Positions 41,808 through 50,769 of a DNA stretch of 64,000 nt are shown here, one piece after another (the first letter of the stretch is position 1; every line of letters starts with the position of its first letter). Source of the stretch: Prorocentrum cordatum (Eukaryota; Sar; Dinophyceae; Prorocentrales; Prorocentraceae). A program made the position numbers and the translations under genes. The notes beneath the pieces are model-generated. The model was given only the letters and a program-made list of their open reading frames with translations, had not been told where the DNA came from and did not search any database. The stretch lies in assembly GCA_963575745.1 (NCBI GenBank), contig CAUYUJ010009435.1:335020-399019 (forward strand), read 5' to 3'.

Positions 41808-42105
41808 GATGGACAGACCCCCCTTTGGTAAAACGTGGTTTAGTGAAAACGACCTGAGGCCCCGGGCTCTGGCCGCGATCTTGCGCGACGCTGTATATTC
41901 TTGTTCGCTACGTCAGATCTCGGGGAATGGAGTTAGCCAGCGAGCTCCCCTGTCTGCTTTCCCTTGCGCCGAAGGCGCCATTCGTGTGAGGGAAAGCCTC
42001 TCTGTCCGGGCGACCCCGGTCGCTTGGAATCGCGGATCGGGCTCTCGGGGACGGACAGACCCCCCTTTGGTAAAACGTGGTTTAGTGAAAACGACCTGAG
42101 GCCCA
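41808..42105 (+). repeat. Direct repeat of about 57 bp, two copies
   Basis: GGACAGACCCCCCTTTGGT, AAAACGTGGTTTAGTGAAAA and CGACCTGAGGCCC occur at 41812-41865 and again at 42053-42105. The start of the unit also precedes the TCC array at 41532. The interval between the two full copies is unique. Confidence 0.8.
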
Positions 42106-42261
42106 AACCTGGCGGGCGCAAGCCTGGAAAATAACGGCCACGGCGCCATCTCGAGAACCGAAAACGGACCATTCACCAATCGACGTGTCAGGGTGGGGGT
42201 TCTGTCCACCCCCGAGGCTCCTCGGCCCCTGCAGGCCGGAGAGCAGAATGGGTTCGCGTTG

Positions 42262-42600
42262 GATCTGAGCACTGCTTCGCCGACCCCCAGCCCCCCTGGC
42301 GTGGCCTTGGCCCAACTGGCCGACTTTCCCCCCAGGTGTTGGAGGCCTGGAAATGGGCACCAACACCAACACAGGGGGTTGCCTCCACAGGGGGAAGATG
42401 ATCCTAGATTTAGGTGTTGGTGGTAATATTCCGGCCACCTTGAAGCCAGAATTATTACCACCATCACCGAGATCGGGATCTTCTGCCCTCGGTGGAGGCA
42501 CGCCGCCGATATTGGTGTTGGTGTCAACCTCTAGGCCTGCGAAGGTGGGGAAACGTGCTGCTCCCTTCGGGTCTCGCAGGGCGCATCCCCACCGGGGCGA
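42262..42600 (+). repeat. Dispersed repeat family J copy, interrupted
   Basis: The parts on either side of 42339-42542 align with 49190-49360 and 50770-50930: CCGACCCCCAGCCC, GGCCGACTTTCCCCCC, then CCCTTCGGGTCTCG and GCATCCCCACCGGGG. Confidence 0.65.
42339..42542. mobile_element. Fold-back MITE nested in repeat J, 5-bp target duplication
   Basis: 204 bp. Imperfect terminal inverted repeats of about 32 bp (TTGGAGGCCTGG, CACCAACACCAACA and the inverse ends) plus an inner pair (GGTGGTAATATTCCGGC with GCCAGAATTATTACCACC). AGGTG flanks both sides (42334-42338, 42543-42547). Removing the element and one AGGTG restores continuity with the other J copies. Confidence 0.8.
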
Positions 42601-43304
42601 GTGACCTGGCGAGGCTCAGACACCATGGCCCAGTGGGGGTGGGGATTTGTGAGACGACGCTGTGAGATCGGGAGCGGAATCGAATCTTGATCAGGAGACA
42701 ACTTCTGGGAGGTCTTTGTCAGAACGACTCAGGGCAGTCAAATCCGATTTGAGGGAAAAATTGCGCCGGATTAGGCCAGATTAAGCCGGATTCAGCGTGA
42801 AGAGTGATCAAGCGGGATTAGAGCCAGATTTGGCCAGTTCTCGACCAAGGATATACCAGCGCCGATTCTAAAAGTAACCTCCCTGGAGTTACATCCTAGC
42901 CAACGTAATGAACCATCTGGCTTTGATTTTGGACAGACGCCGGTCTGCAGACCAGGTCTATGCCAAGAGGCCCACTGGCAGAGCGCCAGTCACACTCGAT
43001 GTGGGGATTGCGCGCTCCGAAGACGGACGGCAACTGCCGCGGTGCCAATCTCTCTGTCACTGCCTGTCCAAGCCAACACTGGAACCAAGAACGTGGAGGC
43101 AGAGAGACGGCGATGTGGCAAGCGGAACGGTCGCAGCCAGGGAGCCAGAGTCCACCACGATCTGGGCCCCTGTCTGCGAGGCGGGGACTTCTCCGCCACC
43201 ACCGAATTTTAGGGTGACAAACGCAGACCCCGCCCACCGCACAGCTACCAGGAACTCTTCCTAGCGGGAGCAGTCCTCTGGAGCTCCCCCCCCCCGCGCA
43301 TCGG
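42601..43304. other. No gene recognised
   Basis: 42765-42830 has loose GCCGGATTAGGCCAGATT words. Nothing else. Confidence 0.4.
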
Positions 43305-43500
43305 CGCTGCATGGGCGATTGGGGGTCGATGCGTCCTCCCTGAGCCTGTACCCCCCTTAACGTTGCCACTGATCCGCATGGCTTTCGAGTCAGAACTCGG
43401 CTCTCCGGCGGCCGTTCGGGACGATCTGGACACCCCCGGAGCGCTCGCGGCGAGGCGCGGCCGCGGGAGGGCCTCCCGGGGCTGGAAAGTCGGCGAGAAC
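43305..43500 (+). repeat. Dispersed repeat family D, uninterrupted copy
   Basis: Covers ATGGGCGATTGGGGGTCGAT through CTCCGGCGGCCGTTCGGGAC and GGCGCGGCCGCGGGAGGGC. It is the intact counterpart of the locus split by the retrogene at 46611-48310. Confidence 0.75.
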
Positions 43501-44058
43501 GGAGGAACGCGTCGGAGAACCTCGAGTCTCGAACGAACCTCGACGCCTCCCCCCCCCCTCGCGCTGCCCCTGAATACTCTGCCCGTCCAGGTCTCCTCCT
43601 CCCAGCTGTTCAGCGAGGCGAGGCACGCGCTCATCTCCTCGCTCGGGGGGGAGGGAGCGCACGCAGGGCGCGCCGGCCGGTCGTGGGGCGTGGGGCGGGG
43701 GGGGCCATCTCGGCCGGGGGGGGGGAGGGCGAACAGGAACGAGGGGGAGGCGGTGCGGGAGTGAGGCGGGAGGGGGAGGAGAGGACACGGAGGCGGGGAA
43801 GGCTGAGGCGGACGGGAAAGAAGGGCAGGAGGAGGCGGAGAACAGGGGGGAGGCGTCGGACGGAAAGAGGAGAGGGTCGGGGGTGAAGAAGAATTGGGGG
43901 GAGGCCCGATGAAGGAGGGAGGGAGGCTGCCCGATTCAGTCGAGACCGATTGCAAAGGGCACCCGAGAAGACACGCGTCTCGTCCGACGGCAATCCGTGC
44001 TCCAGGCATGAAGAGGAAACGAAACAAGATAGGAAAGACACAGAAGGTACCCCTAAGA
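43501..44058. other. No gene; purine-rich stretch
   Basis: 43680-43910 is strongly G/A-rich on the plus strand without a clean unit. 43930-44010 carries a diverged piece of family F. Confidence 0.4.
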
Positions 44059-44220
44059 TTAAGTCGGGCGTGTCCCCCTACAGGTGGGTCTTGGACGAAA
44101 CATTTAGAAACAAATACTCCTAAATAGTAAAAAAAAATCGAAAAATAGTCCCCAGACTATTTTTGACTATTTTTGAATATTTTTGAATATTCCTCCTGTA
44201 GAGGGACGTGCCCGACTTAA
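44059..44220. mobile_element. MITE family M, copy 2
   Basis: 162 bp with TTAAGTCGGGCGTGTCCCCC at the left and the inverse of its relative at the right (GGGACGTGCCCGACTTAA). AT-rich interior. Flanks TACCCCTAAGA and TACCCCTGAGA match 10 of 11 if one extra T is allowed, so the duplication length is uncertain. Confidence 0.8.
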
Positions 44221-44689
44221 TTACCCCTGAGATCTGCACGATCGAATCCGACTCCGGAGCCCGCCTTGCTCAGCTGGGCGATCTCGCGGGACATCTCCTC
44301 GTCCAGATTGCGCATCTCCGTCGACCGGGACAGGGGGCTGGCCTGGACGGCGTCCTTCTCGGCACCGTCGCACTCCTCTTGGCACCGCGCGACGCCGTCG
44401 TCGTCGCAATCGCAGACGTGGACGTCGACGTCACCGTCGCCGCTGTCGTCGTCGTCCGTGATACTCGCCGTCGTCATCCGTCGTCGTCATCGTCGGAGTC
44501 TTCGGGTAGTTTTCGGCTGCTTTATGAAGTTTGACAGTTTTTGTGGGTGTTCGCAAGTAGCTCAGCGCATAAGATGGTTTGAGAAGGACTTGGGCAGTGG
44601 ACGTCGTCATCCCCGCCGTCGTCATTTTCGTCCGTCGTCGTCAAGTCGTTCGTTGTTCGTCGTCCGTCGTTCGTCGTTCGCCGTTCGTC
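44221..44689. other. No gene recognised
   Basis: Scattered GTCGTC words lead into the array that follows. Frames here lack domains. Confidence 0.35.
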
Positions 44690-44691
44690 GT

Positions 44692-44756
<65 letters not shown>
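44690..44756 (+). repeat. GTC (CGT) trinucleotide array
   Basis: About 20 units of GTC, preceded by loose GTTCGTCGTTC units from 44640. Confidence 0.9.
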
Positions 44757-44757
<1 letters not shown>

Positions 44758-44954
44758 GAGTCGTCGGGGGGGCCGGGATCCCTGGGCAAGCCTCCCGGAA
44801 GCGGAGGGTGGGGACAGAGGAAGAAGGGCGGGCGGGCCCTCACCCTCCTCCACTCCCCATGCTCCCTCCTTCCAGCCCGAGCAAGCCTTCAGCATCCTCC
44901 ACCCCGACGCATATCCACTGCCCCGCCTGAGAGCACCACGAGAAGGCGGCTTCT

Positions 44955-45245
44955 CCCGGGGGCGGCCAAGAGGGGGGCGTCCGAGAGGGGGGGGGTGCAA
45001 ATCATGACCGGCGGAATGTGTGCGGCCCAGGGGTGGGGGGCTGGGGACGTAATGAAACAGGAAGCGGCGCCATGAAATCAGTTCCATCGGAAACTTACAT
45101 GTCTAGCATATACGACGTTTCGGCCTTCACGGCGTCACAGACAGCTTCGTCCCCAGGGTCGGCGGCACTGGCCGTAAGGCCTTCGCAATATCAGAGCCCA
45201 AGCCATGAGATCCACCTCCCCCCTAGTCATCGCCCTCCTCTTTGC
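44955..45245 (+). repeat. Dispersed repeat family G, copy 2, with an insertion
   Basis: Aligns with 31441-31620 on both sides of 45082-45189. Confidence 0.7.
45082..45189. mobile_element. 108-bp insertion in repeat G, ATCAG duplication
   Basis: Absent from the other G copy. ATCAG lies on each side (45077-45081 and 45190-45194). Its right part (GGTCGGCGGCACTGGCCGTA, then AGGCCTTCGCAATA) recurs at 60365-60398. Confidence 0.6.
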
Positions 45246-45357
45246 CGACCCCGATTCTCCCCACCCGCGCGAGCCCTCCGCGCCGAGCCGGCGGCGTCGG
45301 AGGCCGCGAGGCGAAAGGGAGGAGGCGCAGCGCGGGCACGGCAAAGCTGCACGAGCA

Positions 45358-45535
45358 GAGGAGGAGGAGGAGGAGGAGGAGGAGGAGGAGGAGGAGGAGG
45401 AGGAGGAGGAGGAGGAGGAGGAGGAGGAGGAGGAGGGGGAGGGGGAGGGGGGGGAGGAGGGGGGGGGGGGGGAGGGGGAGGGGGAGGGGGAGGGGGGGGA
45501 GGAGGGGGAGGAGGAGGAGAGGAAGGAGGAGGTGG
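45358..45535 (+). repeat. GGA array grading into GGGGGA
   Basis: About 25 GAG units followed by irregular GGGGGAGGGG runs. Not coding. Confidence 0.9.
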
Positions 45536-45599
45536 GGCCCTCGGGGCTCGGAGGTCATCGCGGACCCCTCGGGTCGGATTCCTCGGGTCGGACTCCTCG

Positions 45600-45865
45600 A
45601 GCGCCCGAGCGCTCGAGCCTCGAGCGCCGGAACCTCGGCCCCTCGACCCCTCGAGCGCTCGAGCCCTCGAGCCTCGAAAACTCGAGCCTCGAAAACTCGG
45701 CCCCATCGACCCTCGAAAACTCGACCCTCGAAAACTCGACCCTCGAAAACTCGACCCTCGAGCCTCGAAAACTCGACCCTCGAAAAACTCGACCCTCGAA
45801 AACTCGACCCTCGAAAACTCGACCCTCGAAAACTCGACCCTCGAGCCTCGAAAACTCGAGCCCCA
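45600..45865 (+). repeat. 15-bp repeat CCCTCGAAAACTCGA
   Basis: About twelve units, some shortened to CCTCGAGC or lengthened by one A, rich in TCGA palindromes. A block of units is itself repeated. Confidence 0.85.
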
Positions 45866-46100
45866 CCTCGCCTCGCGGCGCGCAGAGCGCGCCCGGGGCG
45901 CGGCGCCGCACGGGGCCGCGCAGGGGAGGGGCGCGCGGCGTACGGCGCCGCGCGGACCTCCGAGGGCTGGAGCGCAGGCCCGGAGCGCCTGCTGCTCTTT
46001 GAGACCGCGGGGTCGGGCCGAGGGGGGCGGGGGGTCTGGCCCGGGCCGCGGCGCGCGGAGCGCGACCATCTTCGCGCTCGCTTTCCTGTAAAGGGAAATT

Positions 46101-46250
46101 AGGACACACAAATAAATACACACAAATAAAACTATCCCCCATATTTTCCCATATTTTCTGGGTTTTTGTCTTCCCCCCCACTTCCCATATTTTCCCATAT
46201 TTTCTGGGAAATCGAGGATTAATTGTGTCTGTGTGTTTCTTTCCCTCCTG
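46101..46250 (+). repeat. Dispersed repeat family A, copy 4
   Basis: Contains AGGACACACAAATAAATACA, the CCCATATTTTCCCATATTTT motif twice, and a CTTTCCCTCCTG end. The usual GAAGGGGCCC left edge is replaced. Confidence 0.8.
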
Positions 46251-46610
46251 ATCCTGGGGGGAGGCCCAGATGCTGCTGGGTCAGCCGGTTATTGCCCTGG
46301 AAACCGATCACAGGCCCTGGAGGCCGAAGTCTACGGAAAAGCGCCCAGACTTCAAAAGTTAGATCGTCGGAGGTCTGAATACTTCTTAACTTTGAACGTC
46401 GGAGACTGGGTATCTCTTACCTCTTAGGGGCAACGAGAGGAGGGGGGCAACCAAGGAGGAGGGACCATCGACCTGGAATCGGCGACACGTCGCCGATAGA
46501 TCGGCGATAATTAGGCCCCTGGTCGCGAATCCGCACGTTCTTGGGCAGGGTGGGCTATCCGGCCCCTATCGGCCATGTATGGGCGATCGGGGGTCGTTGC
46601 ATCCCCCCCT
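46251..46610. other. Left part of a dispersed repeat D locus; no gene
   Basis: 46575-46610 (TGGGCGATCGGGGGTCGTTG, then CATCCCCCCC) matches the start of the uninterrupted copy at 43305. The rest is unassigned. Confidence 0.45.
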
Positions 46611-46627
46611 GAGAGCCTAATTACCCT
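46611..46627. repeat. 17-bp target-site duplication, poly(A) side
   Basis: GAGAGCCTAATTACCCT, one base from the poly-T (minus-strand poly(A)) run. Confidence 0.95.
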
Positions 46628-46628
46628 C

Positions 46629-46640
46629 TTTTTTTTTCTT
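46629..46640 (-). other. Poly(A) remnant of the retrocopy
   Basis: Minus strand reads AAG followed by nine A, ending one base before the target duplication. Short, as expected after shrinkage. Confidence 0.85.
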
Positions 46641-46943
46641 CGGCATGACAACTCCTGGGTTCAGAGCCTCCAGCTTGGCAGTCGGCATCGATAGGTCACC
46701 GCAGGAGAAGTCATCTCCCCTCTGGCGACATCCCAGAGGTCATCATGTGTATGTTAATTGCGCGCCGCGGGTCCACCACCTCGGAGGATACGGGCCTCGC
46801 ATCGACCGAGCACTCAGCCACGAGGACGTTGACTCGTGGCAGCTAAAAAACGTGCTGATGGCTAAACTGTGCACGAATATCGGGCAACAGCTCTTGCGCT
46901 GCCACTTCTTCGAAGTAATTCGCAGAGCGCGTCTCCCAAGAAC

Positions 46944-48164
46944 TCAGTACCCGAATGCCTCCACCGTCTTCTCGAAACACTTCACGTAATCACCCACCTT
47001 CATCATGGGATGATATGCTGCGGTCTTCCTCTCCGTGCAGTCAGGCCTCCATTTCTTGTTCTTTTTCTGGTCCTCTGGGCGATCCGCCTCGCAGGCCGCA
47101 TCCAGAGTAGTGTCGAACGCCCCGCCGCGGCGCACACCCATGGCGTCCAAGCAGCTCTGAGCGAAAAGGTCCTCCCCCATCGGCCCGTACTTGCCGCCCT
47201 CCACTCCCGTCTTCCAATCCAGGACCTGCTTGCACCATTCGATGTTCGGGAACAGCGTCTGGGCGGCAGTCAGCGACATGATCTCCAAGTTCCCGAACCA
47301 ACCCCACTTACAGTATTTGCAGTTCTCGAGGTAGATGCCAGGCACACCGCTCCCAGGCTCGCCCTGGGAGGCAAGGAAGGGCCTCAAGCGGCTCGGCAAG
47401 AACACCGCATCGCAATCTACCTTGACCACCCAGCTGGCGCGCTGGTAGTCTCCCGCCGCCCTGATCGCCTTCCAGACCTGTGTGTGCAAGCCTGTGTTAA
47501 TCCAGGTGCCGGTCTCCTTGCGCTTGAGAATGTGGAAGTCCCCATCGGCGTCGTCCACCGCCACGAAGGGCACGCCAGGGGCCAGGTCGCCTGGCTTGTC
47601 GCTGAAAATGCCCCACTGCTCGCACGCGAAAATGCCTATCTTCCTGTCGTACGCCGCCTTCAGCAAGTTCAGCTCGTCCGGGCGCTCGGTTTTGCCGTCG
47701 CTACCAGTGTCTGCCATGTAAACGGAGAAGCAATACATCGATGTTCCAGGTGCTACGGCGTTGTCCAAGTACATCGGCTCGCCGACCTTGGGCACAGGCA
47801 CCGCGCAGGCCGTCGTCTCGCTGGGCGTGCAGTTCTTCATGCACTGGGCCGAGCCAGGCGTGGTCGTCACGAAGCAGGTGAAGCCAGCCACGTCGCAGCA
47901 CGCTGTATCGAAGCAGTCCCCGGACACGTCGCTGCACTTCTCCCGCGCCGGCTTTGCCAGCACCTGCAGTAACTCGCGCCTGGCCGCGGGGCCGCCCCCT
48001 GGCGAGCTGGCGCCGCCACCTGCCGCGAAGCCGCCCGCGGCGCAGGCGGCACAGGCCAGCGCCGCGCAGCCGAGGACCCTGCCGGTGCTCCAGCCAGCGG
48101 CCGGCGCGGCCGCGTCGCTGTCGCTGCTGAGTTCCATGTCTTCGCTGCGGCGGTGCGGCGCCAT
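46944..48164 (-). CDS. Membrane-anchored glycosyltransferase-like protein (retrogene)
   Basis: 406 codons, ATG 48164 to TGA 46946-46944. The frame stays open upstream into the leader but has no earlier ATG. Residues 27-51 are a hydrophobic Ala/Gly-rich segment after a short charged N-terminus, as in a type II Golgi anchor. Residues 77-112 form a compact Cys module (seven Cys, CSDVSGDCFDTACCDVAG) of a kind frequent in dinoflagellate secreted proteins. The C-terminal domain has WVVKVDCDAVFLPSRLRPFL with an Asp-Cys-Asp at 250-252 in the place of a metal-binding DxD, then GIYLENCKYCKWGWFG, GEDLFAQSCLDAMGV and YHPMMKVGDYVKC. This order resembles GT31 (fringe/C1GALT-like) enzymes, which add sugars to glycoproteins in the Golgi. 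The family call is moderate; donor and acceptor are unknown. The frame is intact, so the copy may be expressed. Confidence 0.9.
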   Translation of the reverse strand: MAPHRRSEDMELSSDSDAAAPAAGWSTGRVLGCAALACAACAAGGFAAGGGASSPGGGPAARRELLQVLAKPAREKCSDVSGDCFDTACCDVAGFTCFVTTTPGSAQCMKNCTPSETTACAVPVPKVGEPMYLDNAVAPGTSMYCFSVYMADTGSDGKTERPDELNLLKAAYDRKIGIFACEQWGIFSDKPGDLAPGVPFVAVDDADGDFHILKRKETGTWINTGLHTQVWKAIRAAGDYQRASWVVKVDCDAVFLPSRLRPFLASQGEPGSGVPGIYLENCKYCKWGWFGNLEIMSLTAAQTLFPNIEWCKQVLDWKTGVEGGKYGPMGEDLFAQSCLDAMGVRRGGAFDTTLDAACEADRPEDQKKNKKWRPDCTERKTAAYHPMMKVGDYVKCFEKTVEAFGY

Positions 48165-48258
48165 GCGGGCGAGATGAGGTGTGAGCTCTGGTCTGCAGCG
48201 GAAGCAAGCAGGCGTGCGCCGAGGAGACGCGATCACTGGAGCGCCACAGAGTGGTTGA

Positions 48259-48271
48259 GGCGCCCAAATGG
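48259..48271 (-). other. Second, decayed spliced leader
   Basis: Immediately after the intact leader the minus strand reads CCATTTGGGCGCC, close to the CCATTTTGGCTCA that follows the CCGTAG acceptor within a leader (about 10 of 13 match). Confidence 0.65.
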
Positions 48272-48293
48272 CTTGAGCCAAAATGGCTACGGA
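48272..48293 (-). other. Genome-encoded dinoflagellate spliced leader
   Basis: All 22 bases match the consensus: a T at the variable first position, then CCGTAGCCATTTTG and GCTCAAG. It is not an SL RNA gene, because CC rather than a GT donor follows and no Sm-type site is seen. Confidence 0.95.
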
Positions 48294-48310
48294 GAGAGCC
48301 TAATTACCCT
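48294..48310. repeat. 17-bp target-site duplication, leader side
   Basis: GAGAGCCTAATTACCCT, directly touching the first base of the spliced leader at 48293. Confidence 0.95.
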
Positions 48311-48440
48311 TCTGGTTTTCGGTCTCACAAACTTGGGCCTCCGGCGGCCGTTCGGGACGATGCGGGCCTCCCCGGAACGCGGTCGACGAGGCGCGGCCGC
48401 GGGAGGGCCTCCCGATGCTGGCAAACCCGGCGAGAGCCGA
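48311..48440 (+). repeat. Right part of the split repeat D locus
   Basis: CCTCCGGCGGCCGTTCGGGA, CGATGCGGGCCTCC and GGCGCGGCCGCGGGAGGGCC match 43376-43480. Confidence 0.75.
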
Positions 48441-49189
48441 CGGAAGCGCCGGAACGCCTCGAAGCTCGAAAGAACAGAGGAAGCCGTCGCCCCTGAGCTC
48501 CTCCCCCCCCCCTGACGCTGCCCCCGACGACCCCGCCCGACCCGACCGAGGGCGGGGCGCCGAGCAGCCGCCTTGACGGCCGACGGGCGGCGCCCTCGCG
48601 CGAGAGCGGGCGCACACGCGCGCGCGACTCGGGCACGCGCGGACATCGATGCGGGATCCGTGAGCCTATAGAGCGGTGGCGGCAAATCTGAAGGAGCACA
48701 ACAAGGGCATGAACGTGAAAAAACCTTCGGAGGTCCAGGACATCGGTGCGGATCCAGGACGTCCGCGCGGGTTTCTTCGAAATCTAGGGGGGCCCCGCGC
48801 CGATCCAGGAGATCCGCGCGGAGCACCGATGGTTTACGTTGATGCATTTTGTGGGTGGCTTGCCGAAGGTCCGTGGGTCGGGCAAGGCACCCCCGAACCA
48901 GGAGGCCAGCGCCGCCCGATCCAGACGGAGCCAGCCGATCGCGGGTGGAAAAGGGGCCCGCCGCGGTTCCGTGCGCCCTGACGTGGGGTTTTGGGAGGGG
49001 CACGGAGCGCGACGCGCAGGACGCAGGCCCAGATCTCCGACGAGAGGCTGCTGCAGTCCAGGCAGCTGTCCCTCGACTTCGGCCCCACGGGGCCCGTCGG
49101 CGGGCCCGGGAGGGGTCGCAGCAGGGCCGCGCACTGAACACGCCTCGGCGAAAGTCTGGGACCCCGTGCTCCTGGCATGGCTGCGCTGC
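48441..49189. other. No gene; motif K at 48735-48825
   Basis: GCGGATCCAGGACGTCCGCG, CGGGTTTCTTCGAAATCT and GATCCAGGAGATCCGCGCGG repeat the family K inverted motif. Otherwise nothing. Confidence 0.4.
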
Positions 49190-49360
49190 CTCGAGCGGTT
49201 GAGCATCGTTTCTCCGACCCCCATCCCCACCAGCGTGTGCTGGGCCCCACTTGCCGATCTACCCACGGGGATATAGGCCGCTCTCTTCGGGCCTCGAGGG
49301 ATGTATCCCCAACTGGGGTGGTGATTTGATGGGGGTCTCGAATAGACGAGCGCGTTCCAC
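49190..49360 (+). repeat. Dispersed repeat family J, copy
   Basis: GTTGAGCATCGTTTCTCC, CCCCCATCCCCACCAGCG, GGGATGTATCCCCAACTGGG and GGGGGTCTCGAA match 50770-50930. Confidence 0.75.
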
Positions 49361-49676
49361 TACTCGCAAAATAACTACTCGCAAATGGGCTGGATCCGCC
49401 GCGGGGGATCTACGATACATTACATCGAAAGCAGGCATGTGTTTCTGACGTTTTAGGCACTCTGCGAGTAGTGGAACGCGCTCGGTGAGGTGAAGCGATA
49501 CCGAGTGGCGGCGGGCAGCGGCTGTCGCGCGGCCACCGCCCCAGGGGCGCGGGCTCCGGCACGCGCAGCGAGGCCTGGCGCACCGCTGGTGCCCGGGGGG
49601 CGGGGCGGGCTCGGGGGCACGCCGTGCCCTGAGTGGTGGGCCTGTTTTCCACCACGACCACCAGAAGTTGGAGGGG

Positions 49677-49806
49677 GGAAGGAGGAGGAGGAGGAGGAGG
49701 AGGACGAGGAGGAGGAGGAGGAGGACGAGGACGGAGAGGAGGAGGAGGAGGAGGAAGAGGAGGAGGAGGAAGACGAGGAGGAGGAGAAGGAGGAGGAGGA
49801 GGAGGA
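49677..49806 (+). repeat. GGA/GAG array
   Basis: About 43 units with GAC and GAA interruptions. The frames give poly-Glu and poly-Arg. Confidence 0.9.
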
Positions 49807-49959
49807 CTCCCTCCCCCTCCAACTTATGGTGGTGGTGGTGGAAAACAAGCCCATCACTGAGATCCTGGGGTCGCCCACGTTTCGGGCCAGACGCTTTCGC
49901 CGAAGCTCTTTCGAGGTCTTGAGGTTCGAGGCTTCTTGGGACGCTCTCGCAGGTTCTCG

Positions 49960-50110
49960 TCGGCTTTCCAGCGCGCCCTCGGAGAGAGCGTGCGGGGGGT
50001 GCCCGGATCGTCCCGACTGGCTGCCGGAGCACCGAGCTATGACCCGCAAACTCAGGGCCCAACGACCCTGAGATCCTGGCGCCGCAACTTGTTCGAGTCG
50101 AGCGGTCTCA
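49960..50110 (-). repeat. Dispersed repeat family D, inverted copy
   Basis: Minus strand CATAGCTCGGTGCTCCGGCA and GGGACGATCCGGGCACCCCC align with the family. The adjoining plus-strand part (GATCCTGGCGCCGCAACTTG) parallels 20040-20110. Confidence 0.7.
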
Positions 50111-50257
50111 TCTCATTTCGGGCCGCGGGACCCTCCCAGGTCGATCCGGCTCGAATAATTGCGCAGAAAGATGGGGCATGGGGCTGCCAGCCGTGATCTC
50201 TCGCGCTGCTGTAACGCTTCGCTACGTCGGACCTCCAGATGGGAGCTCTCGCGCCGG

Positions 50258-50452
50258 GAGGAGGGGGAGGAGGAGGAGGAGGAGGAGGAGGAGGAGGAGG
50301 AGGAGGAGGAGGAGGAGGAGGAGGAGGAGGGGGGAGGAGGAGGAGGAGGGGAGGAGGAGAGGAGGGGGGAGGAGGAGGAGGGGGAGGAGGAGGAGGAGGA
50401 GGAGGAGGGGAGGAGGAGGAGGAGGAGGAGGAGGGGGAGGAGGAGGAGGGCT
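50258..50452 (+). repeat. GGA array with GGGG interruptions
   Basis: About 65 units. Not coding. Confidence 0.9.
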
Positions 50453-50564
50453 GCCAGAAGTGCCCCGGGCCCACGGTGACCCCTGGATGGTCAGGAGGGC
50501 CGAGCACCCCTCACGAGGCCCAGAGGGCCCCCGGGGGCCCAGCGTGGCTCGAGGACCTGGGGGT

Positions 50565-50705
50565 ATCTCCTCCTGCTCCTCCTCCTCCTTCTCCTCCTGC
50601 TCCTCCTCGTCCTCCTCCTCCTCCTGCTCCTCTTCCCCATCTCCTCTTTTCCCGCCTCCCCTCCTCTCCCTCCTCCTCTTCCTCCTCTTCCTCCCCTTCC
50701 TCCGC
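50565..50705 (+). repeat. TCC/CTCCTG pyrimidine array
   Basis: Opposite strand polarity to the GGA arrays just upstream. Not coding. Confidence 0.85.
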
Positions 50706-50769
50706 CTCCGCCTGCGCCAGGGACACCTCTGGCAGCACCCAACCAAGCGAGCGGCGAACAAGACAGCCC

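Larger units (their letters stand above)
46611..48310 (-). mobile_element. Complete retrocopy of a trans-spliced mRNA
   Basis: On the minus strand the order is: target sequence, full spliced leader (48293-48272), second relict leader, 5' untranslated region, a 406-codon gene (48164-46944), about 300 bases of 3' untranslated region, and a poly(A) remnant (nine A at 46637-46629). The 17-bp target sequence then recurs: GAGAGCCTAATTACCCT on the plus strand at 46611-46627 and 48294-48310, without a mismatch. Leader at one end, poly(A) at the other and a long target duplication are what LINE-type target-primed reverse transcription of a mature mRNA leaves behind. Confidence 0.95.

Noticed and set aside
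48272-48293. SL RNA gene
   Set aside because: The leader is followed by CC, not by a GT splice donor, and no Sm-site or SL RNA intron is visible; a target duplication and poly(A) explain the locus better.
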